IMG/VR virus record: IMGVR_UViG_3300032086_002777
Location: 1 to 44,834 of that record
Direction: 5' to 3' (one strand)
Origin: a virus
DNA: 44,834 bases
Under the pieces are notes generated by a model that was not told the origin of the DNA, did not search any database, and saw only the letters and a list, made by a program, of their open reading frames with translations. Below are positions 32,335 to 38,635 of this stretch, one piece after another. Each line of letters begins with the position of its first letter. Positions within the stretch are counted from its first letter, which is position 1. The position numbers and the translations under genes are program-made.

Positions 32335-32897
32335 TACTTCGCCGCCTTCTTAATGTAGTGACGATGCAACGCGATCTGAGTGTGCACATCATCCAAAGCG
32401 TTGTGAGTTACGCCGCCATCTTTGATCGCTTTTGCTTTGGCATCCATACCAACGAAATTCTGCACGGTGCGCAAGTCACGTACTTGGTAGAACTTCCAAG
32501 GTACTTCGATGTCGAACTGAGCCATTAAGTGCTCTAAAATTGTGATGTCAAACGTCGGGCCTTGTGACCAAATCTCAGTTATGTCATGGCGTTTGATGTA
32601 ATCACTTAACGTTCTCAAGGCGATCTCGACAGGGACATCCTGGTTCGCAAGGATAGCACCTAGCACCGCTTTGGTATCACTATTTTTAAACCAGAACTTC
32701 ATCGTATCTTGAGAGATTGTACGACCACGCTGTATTTGCGATGGAGTATTTAATTTGAGATCTAACGCAGGCAGTGTCTTACCAGCGCCTTTGTCAGTGT
32801 ACGTATATGCTGCTGCTGCGATCTGGATAACTACCGAAGTCGTCGCAGTGTCAAGTGTCTCGATGTCGAGAGCAAGTGCGTTAGTGTATTTGGCCAT
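32334..32897 (-). CDS. DnaQ-like 3'-5' exonuclease
   Basis: DEDD-superfamily exonuclease. Exo I is ALDIETL (residues 9-15), exo II SQGPTFDITIL in the middle, and exo III HNALDDVHTQ near the C-terminus, so the DEDDh type (His then Asp) fits. It resembles phage 3'-5' exonucleases active on DNA or RNA. ATG 32897 follows GAGGATATTCC; the frame extends 34 codons upstream through the neighbouring gene without a site. The polymerase at 33985 also has an exonuclease domain, so this one may serve another task. Confidence 0.85.
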   Translation of the reverse strand: MAKYTNALALDIETLDTATTSVVIQIAAAAYTYTDKGAGKTLPALDLKLNTPSQIQRGRTISQDTMKFWFKNSDTKAVLGAILANQDVPVEIALRTLSDYIKRHDITEIWSQGPTFDITILEHLMAQFDIEVPWKFYQVRDLRTVQNFVGMDAKAKAIKDGGVTHNALDDVHTQIALHRHYIKKAAK

Positions 32898-33090
32898 CTG
32901 GAATATCCTCTTCAGGTGAGATCTCAACAGCAGCGACTGCCTCTTCTCTGTCTTTGTGTAGTGACACTTTAAACTGGAGTAACAGAGCGTGACCATCACA
33001 CTCTGCCACCGCTGCCAGATTTGTTACTTCAGTCGACTCGCAAAAATCCAGCAGAGCTTCGACGATCTCTTCTTGCGTAAAATTTGCCAT
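32881..33090 (-). CDS. Hypothetical acidic protein, 69 aa
   Basis: Begins MANFTQEEIVEALLDFCE; ATG 33090 shares its A with the TGA of the nuclease upstream and follows GGGAAGAAG. The acidic C-terminus (SPEEDIPDGQIH) includes the ribosome-binding site of the exonuclease. Function unknown. Confidence 0.55.
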   Translation of the reverse strand: MANFTQEEIVEALLDFCESTEVTNLAAVAECDGHALLLQFKVSLHKDREEAVAAVEISPEEDIPDGQIH

Positions 33091-33755
33091 CACTTCTTCC
33101 CGTAAACACATTGATCTTTGGTGGCTTCACACCAACCGCATAAATGGTTCTTACGCGGTGGCCAGTTGTTTTGCTCATTTGCAATTTGAATTAATTCAGC
33201 ACGCTCATTGAACTCATGCCAAATACCTTTGAATTGATCACGCTTATAAAGCGCATCACAAACTTTATTGTGATCTACAAATATAAACGCTGTATGTACT
33301 TCCTGCACTTCAGGATACAGCAAAAATATTACTGCAGCATACAGACGTAATTGGTCTGGCTTGTCACGCACCTTACCTGTCTTCCAGTCGTAGATGATCG
33401 CTTTCGAACCATTGACTGCCAGCACATCTAACTGCGCACGAAAGAAACAAGTTTTGGTGTCGAACCAATCACACAACTGCAGCTGCTCATTGAACGCGAC
33501 ATCACGCTCGCACTGTACTTGTGGATACTCTGCACGGATCGCTGCGACGATCGGAGCCACGTGTGCCAGTTCTTTTGGTAACGCCTCACCTAACAACGCA
33601 GCTTCCAACGCTGAGTGAATACGCTTACCACGTTTGGTAATTTCGTTTTCGATGAACTTAAAGTTCTCAGGTTTGAGAATATTTTTCAACTGAAATTGTC
33701 GAGGACATAACTCGAACGTTTCTAGTCGTGAGTACGACCATGCTAACTTACCCAT
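33090..33755 (-). CDS. Cas4/RecB-type iron-sulfur nuclease (PD-(D/E)XK)
   Basis: Predicted exonuclease of the PDDEXK_1 family. SYSRLETFELCPRQF (residues 7-21) contains Cys17. KRGKRIHSALEAAL holds the conserved His, AQLDVLAV the Asp, and IYDWKTGK the D-x-K motif, followed by QLRLYA. Three Cys near the end (LCGWCEATKDQC) complete a four-Cys cluster of the Cas4/AddB type. No CRISPR array or other Cas gene is present, so a role in phage recombination or end processing is likely. Confidence 0.9.
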   Translation of the reverse strand: MGKLAWSYSRLETFELCPRQFQLKNILKPENFKFIENEITKRGKRIHSALEAALLGEALPKELAHVAPIVAAIRAEYPQVQCERDVAFNEQLQLCDWFDTKTCFFRAQLDVLAVNGSKAIIYDWKTGKVRDKPDQLRLYAAVIFLLYPEVQEVHTAFIFVDHNKVCDALYKRDQFKGIWHEFNERAELIQIANEQNNWPPRKNHLCGWCEATKDQCVYGKK

Positions 33756-33988
33756 TATAACTCCCTCATCTCACTATCTTTGAGCGCACTCATTAGAACC
33801 GCTTCACCTGCGTGCATCTTGCATAAAGGCGCGTCGTCTACCATAAAATGTGCTGACCTACTGCATTGACTTTCATCCACCATGTGCTGACTTCTTGCGA
33901 ATCTATGCTCGTGTGTAGATGTCTTTCCACACCGCTGCTTTCTGAAATTCAAAGTACCTAGCTCATATGCGATCTTAGTAACCTTCAT
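33755..33988 (-). CDS. Hypothetical zinc-finger-like protein, 77 aa
   Basis: Contains QCSRSAHFMVDDAPLCKMHAG, with two Cys and two His in a zinc-finger-like order, after a basic N-terminus. It ends SEMREL, the same residues that end the DNA polymerase gene just upstream, because the DNA of both 3' ends is duplicated. It starts in an ATGA overlap with the polymerase stop. Function unknown. Confidence 0.6.
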   Translation of the reverse strand: MKVTKIAYELGTLNFRKQRCGKTSTHEHRFARSQHMVDESQCSRSAHFMVDDAPLCKMHAGEAVLMSALKDSEMREL

Positions 33989-35862
33989 AACTCCCTCATC
34001 TCACCCCAGTTCGGACCAACTTGGCAGTCCCAAGGCAGTGGAAACGGTGGTTGGAATCCCCATACTTCTTTGTATGGTAGATTGTTAAGTGTCTCACGCA
34101 TCTCTAACAATTTCGAGTCTGGCATGTCTTCATCTACATAACCAAACAACGCATCATGTAAGTCGAACGCGTATTCAAATTCATTTGGATAGGCACGCGT
34201 CAACACCGCTACACCTAACTCCTTCATATCCGCACCAGTGCCTTGGATTGGATGATTGATCGCACTGGACTCTGTGCTCCACTTACGATCACCTGTCCAC
34301 ATGCTTAAATAAAATCGACGGCCACCAAGTGACTCTGCATAACCTAAATCTGTAGCACGTCGAATTGCATCTTTCCAATACTGCTTAACACCTGGGAACG
34401 TATTGTGGTACGAACGCTGCCAGTCTACTACTGTCATAAAGTCTACGATCATACCGTACTGCACTCGTGCTTGAATGCGCTGCTTCTTAGCGCCGATGCG
34501 GTACTGGTTAGATAAGTTATTGAACTTACCTTGATAGCGAAAGCCGTGAGCACCAACGACAGCCTCGTTGCCTTTCGCTTTTAACTGCATGAACCCTTCA
34601 TATGAGATGCCTGCTAACTGCGCTCCCATGTATGAGTGGATGTCCTTGTCTTCTTTAAAAATTCTAGTCATCGCTTCTTCTTGAGCCATGATCGCCATGA
34701 ACCGATTCTCTTGGCCGCTGGCATCAAACTCAACTAACTTTTTACCCGGCGGTGGTAAAACTAATTTGCGCAACTCTTTGTTACGAGGCCATTGGTGAAG
34801 AGCGCACCCAGTCTTGAACTTGTTCTTGATCTTGCCTGAGTATGTCATCCTACCAGTATAAGTTGCGAACAACTTAGGTGCTGGATGTAGGTAGGCTGAC
34901 TGCAGATATTTGGATGCGCCCTGTGGAGTTTCTATAAACTTCGTAAGCTGAGTATTCAGCTCCCGCCAGCGCAAGATGTCGAGAACTTGTTCATGATTAT
35001 CGGCGAGGTACGTGAGTGCGGCCTTATCCGTTGCAGGCGCACCTTTTGGGGTAAAGTTTTTACACTCGAATCCCCACGTATCGTAAAGTAAGGTAGCAAG
35101 CTGCTTCGGACTTCGTAAAATCTTACTTGGTCGCCAAGCAGCGATCGCACTATGTACGGAATTAGGATCATTCAATACTCCTAGTTTGCTTTCAAGTTCG
35201 CGCATCTCAAGTCGAGTCGGCTGTGACATCTCCTCGCAACGCGCAACGTCAATTCGAATACCATTGAACCAAGCTTTGGCATTAGGCCACAAGCACATAC
35301 CTTCAACCGGCGCAGTTCGTTTTTGTTTTGGTGTGAGCTGTTCCCAACATTTGACAGCTACTCGTACAGTCGCATACGCATCCATCGCAGCACGGTCGGT
35401 CCAGTACTTAGCGTTCTCGCCTGCTGCATGGCCTGCCTTTTTCATTTCGATGAACGCTTCAGCCCATGACTCATCACCAAGCCAGTACTTAACAGCAGCG
35501 CCTAAGCTCCAGCTGTGTGTACCCATCTCTGTGATCTGTGAGTTCTTAACCCACTTCCATAAGTGCATGGCGTCGATGTGTTCGAACTGTCCCATGTCGT
35601 GGCCGTCTGCATATAAGAACGCGAGGTCAAAGATGCCGTTAAACCAAACTAACATTGAGCCGCGTGACTTTAATTCTGCGAGCAGGTCGGCTGCAGCAGT
35701 ACGTGTGTACGCGATTGTCTTGGATCGACCATCAACATCAGAGACTGAGATGTCTGTGATCACAGCTTCACCTGACGCCACACGCCAAGGTTGAAGTGCG
35801 TACTCGTCATGGCCAGCCACAGTTGACTTTGTTTCGATGTCTATGCCGATCCAGTTCTTCAT
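33985..35862 (-). CDS. polA-like: DNA polymerase, family A, with 3'-5' exonuclease domain
   Basis: Replicative polymerase, 625 aa. Exo I is GIDIET (Asp8, Glu10) and exo II FNGIFDL (Asp79). Polymerase motif A is FDASGQENR (Asp380, with the Glu five residues on). Motif B is RYQGKFNNLSNQY (Arg442, Lys446, Tyr454), with Leu450 where E. coli Phe762 stands. Motif C is LHDALF (His569, Asp570), where Ala replaces the usual Glu after HD. There is no 5' nuclease domain. It has an unremarkable ribosome-binding region and a 3' end that doubles as the next gene's ribosome-binding site. Confidence 0.93.
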   Translation of the reverse strand: MKNWIGIDIETKSTVAGHDEYALQPWRVASGEAVITDISVSDVDGRSKTIAYTRTAAADLLAELKSRGSMLVWFNGIFDLAFLYADGHDMGQFEHIDAMHLWKWVKNSQITEMGTHSWSLGAAVKYWLGDESWAEAFIEMKKAGHAAGENAKYWTDRAAMDAYATVRVAVKCWEQLTPKQKRTAPVEGMCLWPNAKAWFNGIRIDVARCEEMSQPTRLEMRELESKLGVLNDPNSVHSAIAAWRPSKILRSPKQLATLLYDTWGFECKNFTPKGAPATDKAALTYLADNHEQVLDILRWRELNTQLTKFIETPQGASKYLQSAYLHPAPKLFATYTGRMTYSGKIKNKFKTGCALHQWPRNKELRKLVLPPPGKKLVEFDASGQENRFMAIMAQEEAMTRIFKEDKDIHSYMGAQLAGISYEGFMQLKAKGNEAVVGAHGFRYQGKFNNLSNQYRIGAKKQRIQARVQYGMIVDFMTVVDWQRSYHNTFPGVKQYWKDAIRRATDLGYAESLGGRRFYLSMWTGDRKWSTESSAINHPIQGTGADMKELGVAVLTRAYPNEFEYAFDLHDALFGYVDEDMPDSKLLEMRETLNNLPYKEVWGFQPPFPLPWDCQVGPNWGEMREL

Positions 35863-36204
35863 TTATAAGTGACCTGACGATTTTAAAAGTTCAACAATTT
35901 TAGTGGCGTACTCGTGAAGGTCACTGTCTGTATGACCTTTTTTGCGGAGCGCGTCTCGTAACAGCAGGTGAATTGGCTCATACGTACCTTTGTGGTAGAA
36001 GTTAGGAATTTCTTCAGCCATCATATCGACAGCTTCGCCCAAGCCATCTGCAGTGGTGATAGCTACTAACCGATCTAAGTTATCCTCTACATACATGCGG
36101 AGGCTCATAACATTGAGTTCAGCTGTGGACCGTGCCGGTTGCTTTTTCTTTTTGGATGCGAACAGGCCGCGCAAAACATAATACGCTAATTTAAAAATAC
36201 TCAT
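35863..36204 (-). CDS. Hypothetical protein, 113 aa
   Basis: Has a hydrophobic N-terminus (MSIFKLAYYVLRGLFAS) followed by KKKKQ, suggesting a membrane anchor with the body inside the cell. The remainder is helical and acidic. It starts in an ATGA overlap with the membrane-protein gene and ends one base before the polymerase start. Function unknown; its neighbours include lysozyme-linked envelope genes. Confidence 0.55.
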   Translation of the reverse strand: MSIFKLAYYVLRGLFASKKKKQPARSTAELNVMSLRMYVEDNLDRLVAITTADGLGEAVDMMAEEIPNFYHKGTYEPIHLLLRDALRKKGHTDSDLHEYATKIVELLKSSGHL

Positions 36205-36497
36205 AATTCTTGCACCTTAGCACAGTGAAATTTTACGACAGTCCCGTCAGGTAAGTTGAACTCTAACAGGCTGCCACCATCTTTACTGCAACGACGCATG
36301 ATCTCGTTGTACAGTACGTTTAAATCTGATACACATGCGTTCGCCATCAGCTTGACAACTTTGTCACACTGCTTAGGCCAGGGATTAGGTTCAACTGCGA
36401 ACACCTGGCGTGCGGCGAGCAGCATCAAACATACACACGCGAACGTGCCTAGACCGATCCAGATGCACTGGAATACTTGTGGCTTGGTGATTTTCAT
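36201..36497 (-). CDS. Membrane-anchored periplasmic protein, 98 aa
   Basis: Residues 9-34 form a membrane segment or uncleaved signal (FQCIWIGLGTFACVCLMLLA), possibly cut after VFA. The outer part has four Cys (about 44, 55, 70, 92) able to form two disulfides. It overlaps the lysozyme gene by ATGA, so it may help lysis, for instance as a spanin-like or lysozyme-modulating protein; the lack of a coiled coil argues against a classical spanin. Confidence 0.6.
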   Translation of the reverse strand: MKITKPQVFQCIWIGLGTFACVCLMLLAARQVFAVEPNPWPKQCDKVVKLMANACVSDLNVLYNEIMRRCSKDGGSLLEFNLPDGTVVKFHCAKVQEL

Positions 36498-36961
36498 AAC
36501 GTATAATCTCCGCGTAAGATCTCAGCGTTGCGCTCTGCGCGTGCTGGCAATTTCTTAGCGTACTTACTATCCAGTAGGTGGTACGCTGCCCACTCAAAGT
36601 TACCTGCACACATGGCAGCAACTGTTTTCTTGAATGAGAGTGCTCCATACACACCCATGTTGTAAGCCATATCTATGAGCACGACGCGCGCTTTTACAGC
36701 AAGTTGATCGTAACACTTGACGTTCGCACGTAATCGCTCGCGCACGTCGCGCACGTCGCGCTCTAAGACTTCGAAGGCATGTTCACGACTCCACAAAAGA
36801 CAGCTGTACTCTGGACAATCATCAGCTGGTTCGCCGTAATGCTCTTCGAGATTGTATCCAAACCCAATGTGCCAAACACCAAAGAGTTCATAAGGATGCG
36901 GTACGAAGCCCTCGTTAGCTACGAGAGATTTCAATGCTAAGTAAAGTACTAAAGTTTTCAT
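36494..36961 (-). CDS. GH24 (T4-type) lysozyme-like protein with altered catalytic site
   Basis: The fold family is clear from LVANEGFVPHPYELFGVWHI and later LIDMAYNMGVYG and RAERNAEILRG. Glu17 matches the catalytic acid. The usual Asp is replaced or shifted (Glu25 or Leu26), and the usual Thr before IG-x-G is His31. In T4 lysozyme the engineered T26H change turns the inverting enzyme into a retaining transglycosylase-type one, so the chemistry here may differ. 155 aa is normal length. It lies in the leftward block, not with the late M15 enzyme. Confidence 0.8.
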   Translation of the reverse strand: MKTLVLYLALKSLVANEGFVPHPYELFGVWHIGFGYNLEEHYGEPADDCPEYSCLLWSREHAFEVLERDVRDVRERLRANVKCYDQLAVKARVVLIDMAYNMGVYGALSFKKTVAAMCAGNFEWAAYHLLDSKYAKKLPARAERNAEILRGDYTL

Positions 36962-36976
36962 AGTCAGTCCCAGTTG

Positions 36977-37097
36977 TAAAGTACATATGAAGCAGCTCGC
37001 TTAACAACCGTGACAGGCTGTATGTATTAGCATCAACTAAAACCCGGCGCTGTTCAGTGCGTGATGATCCAGGTGGAGCTGCTTCATATGTACTTTA
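36977..37097. repeat. Perfect 22-bp inverted repeat with 77-base loop
   Basis: The arms 36977-36998 (TAAAGTACATATGAAGCAGC, plus two bases) and 37076-37097 are exact reverse complements. They nearly fill the 133-base gap between the lysozyme start and the stop of the gene at 37095. A smaller stem (CATCA with TGATG) can form in the loop. It would fold into a long hairpin in the lysozyme mRNA leader, or it may be a small mobile-element-like unit. Confidence 0.85.
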
Positions 37098-37316
37098 GTT
37101 TAAGTGTGGTGACAATTGTTTAAGTCTTTCAATCGTCACCGCCAAAATCTTTTCGTACTTCTCTAACTCTGACACGCTGTTTACATCAGAGTAAATTACT
37201 TTGGTGAGGTCGATGCCAGTGCACATATCTGCGTGCATGTGGATCAAATCATCAATAAGGATCTTGTCTGACTTTTCTAACTCTTTGCGTTTCGTTTCAA
37301 AGTCTACAACAGACAT
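37095..37316 (-). CDS. Hypothetical helical protein, 73 aa
   Basis: Charged helical protein (FETKRKELEKSDKILIDDLI, then VSELEKYEKILAVTIERLKQ) that could form a coiled coil. The start has the AGAGGTGAACTATG context shared by many genes of this block. The stop codon lies inside the right arm of the inverted repeat at 37076-37097. Function unknown. Confidence 0.55.
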   Translation of the reverse strand: MSVVDFETKRKELEKSDKILIDDLIHMHADMCTGIDLTKVIYSDVNSVSELEKYEKILAVTIERLKQLSPHLN

Positions 37317-37340
37317 AGTTCACCTCTATTTGGATCAGGT

Positions 37341-37365
37341 CTAGTAGGGGGACTAGGGCTACTAG
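37341..37365. other. Small hairpin in the 37.32-37.40 kb gap
   Basis: CTAGTAG (37341-37347) pairs with CTACTAG (37359-37365) over an 11-base loop. It lies in the 89-base spacer between the genes at 37095 and 37406. There is no T-run, and the role is unknown. Confidence 0.35.
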
Positions 37366-37405
37366 GCAGATATATCAGCCGCTGCACGGACTTACCTGAA
37401 ACTGG

Positions 37406-37696
37406 TTACGCTTTGAGTGTATAAACTTCACACTCTTTTTGGACTGCTTGGCGACCATGTAAAAGATCATCCAACTCAGTCACTGAGGCCATCATCATTT
37501 TATGTATTTCGATCATGGCTGCGAATTTGTTTGGTGCGTTGTTCTTCTTAATGTCGATGCGCCACTGTAGTGCTTCTAATCGCTTACGGCGCTCAGGTGA
37601 TACACTCTCCAATAGCTGAGTTAGTTCTGACTGCATCAGCGCATCTAGCTCTGCATCGGTCATGTTCATTAAATCATCTATTGGAGGTAGTGCCAT
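37406..37696 (-). CDS. DUF3135-like protein, 96 aa
   Basis: Pattern matches DUF3135: PPIDDLMNM start, LLESVSPERRKRLEALQWRI (about 28-47), DIKKNNAPNKFAAMIEIHKM and a final helix. The family is found mainly in gammaproteobacteria and has no known function, so the gene hints at host range and at exchange with host chromosomes. It stands between two genes for envelope-type proteins. Confidence 0.7.
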   Translation of the reverse strand: MALPPIDDLMNMTDAELDALMQSELTQLLESVSPERRKRLEALQWRIDIKKNNAPNKFAAMIEIHKMMMASVTELDDLLHGRQAVQKECEVYTLKA

Positions 37697-37701
37697 TTTA
37701 T

Positions 37702-38007
37702 TTACCCGCGAACTGAGTTAAGAGAATCTTTTAGCTCGTCCTTGACATCATCCAATGACTCTTCCAGATTTTCCTTAATCGCTTCAGCACCATCTTTGAT
37801 TGACTTGCCTAACGCTTCGGCTTCGTCGATCTTTTCCTTGGTACGCTCCTGAGCTTTGTCGATCTTAGCGTTGGTACGTTCTACCTCTGCGTCGATCTTT
37901 TCTGGCGTCAAACCACAGCCAGATAATAAAACAGTGAATGCAGCAACACTTAAAAATGCTGCATTCACTCGTGCGCTAAGAGTGCGCACTAAACTGGTTT
38001 CAAACAT
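37702..38007 (-). CDS. Lipoprotein with coiled coil, 101 aa
   Basis: The signal sequence ends in a lipobox, VLLSGCGL, giving a lipid-anchored Cys at about 31. The mature part (ERTNAKIDKAQERTKEKIDE, then LEESLDDVKDELKDSLNSV) is a regular heptad coiled coil like Lpp. It could be an outer spanin, a cell-wall linker or a superinfection-exclusion factor. ATG 38007 follows AGGTGATCG; a GTG three codons before is less likely. Confidence 0.75.
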   Translation of the reverse strand: MFETSLVRTLSARVNAAFLSVAAFTVLLSGCGLTPEKIDAEVERTNAKIDKAQERTKEKIDEAEALGKSIKDGAEAIKENLEESLDDVKDELKDSLNSVRG

Positions 38008-38019
38008 GACGATCACCTG

Positions 38020-38037
38020 CTTTAAATTCGTTTAAAG
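38020..38037. other. AT-rich hairpin upstream of the lipoprotein gene
   Basis: CTTTAAA-TTCG-TTTAAAG is a perfect 7-bp inverted repeat just upstream of the lipoprotein ribosome-binding site. On the leftward transcript the loop is CGAA. It may modulate translation or be incidental. Confidence 0.35.
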
Positions 38038-38061
38038 TATTTCAACTAGGACTTAAAATTC

Positions 38062-38406
38062 TCACTGTTCGAATTGTGTGTCAAGTGTTTTTTCATCATT
38101 CCAACCTGCACACCATGCGCAGAACTTTTGGATGTCATCTACTTTGCTATACGGGTTAGCTGAATACGCGACGTCCATGCGATAAGCCTGTGCGCCTTCT
38201 TCAACTACTGACCTAACTACTACAGTAGGTCGAAGCGAAACCTTCGTCACACGCTGATGCCATGCCTCCAGCACACCTTCGTCGTAGAACTTGGTCTTAC
38301 CTACCATCTCATACGAGCCTTTTATTGGGTAGACATTCGTTCTGTGCTGGAGTGTGTTTTTCTTTTCACCCGTCGCTTCAGCGAGCTGCGCTAATGTTCT
38401 GATCAT
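38062..38406 (-). CDS. Putative DNA-binding protein, 114 aa
   Basis: The N-terminus (TLAQLAEATGEKKNTLQHRT) reads as a helix-turn-helix of the excisionase/MerR-like kind, followed by KTKFYDEGVLEAW, a common wing. The C-terminal half is different, with FCAWCAGWNDE Cys pair and Trp. It may be a regulator of the leftward block. The start follows GAGGACTAACGT. Confidence 0.55.
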   Translation of the reverse strand: MIRTLAQLAEATGEKKNTLQHRTNVYPIKGSYEMVGKTKFYDEGVLEAWHQRVTKVSLRPTVVVRSVVEEGAQAYRMDVAYSANPYSKVDDIQKFCAWCAGWNDEKTLDTQFEQ

Positions 38407-38416
38407 ACGTTAGTCC

Positions 38417-38632
38417 TCAAAACCATACTTTGTGGTTGCACTTCAAGCACTTCGCTTGAGTCAGTTCTAGCCAAGGCTGCTGCTCCCACTTGTGGTCGCA
38501 CTTACGTTTAGTTTTGAGCTGAGCGAGGTGTAACTCCAACGTTTTCAATTCTACCTTAGCGATGTCTAATTCAGACTCAGCTGTTATGATCTTTTCATCT
38601 AACTCTTGGAGTATCCAATCTGGTGTGATCAT
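38417..38632 (-). CDS. Coiled-coil protein with C-terminal zinc site, 71 aa
   Basis: Residues 8-42 form a coiled coil (EKIITAESELDIAKVELKTL), and residues 45-71 hold CDHKW and CLKCNHKVWF, a Cys/His set that can bind one zinc. The same tail style occurs in the GroES-like protein. It starts after GAGGACTAGCAC, 3 bases beyond the primase stop. Function unknown. Confidence 0.6.
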   Translation of the reverse strand: MITPDWILQELDEKIITAESELDIAKVELKTLELHLAQLKTKRKCDHKWEQQPWLELTQAKCLKCNHKVWF

Positions 38633-38635
38633 GTG

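Noticed and set aside
33090-33755. Cas4-like nuclease as evidence for a phage CRISPR system
   Set aside because: No array, Cas1 or Cas2 is present; such nucleases are common recombination enzymes in phages.
35186-35794. Rightward frame of 202 codons
   Set aside because: Lies wholly opposite the DNA polymerase gene, with no ribosome-binding site.
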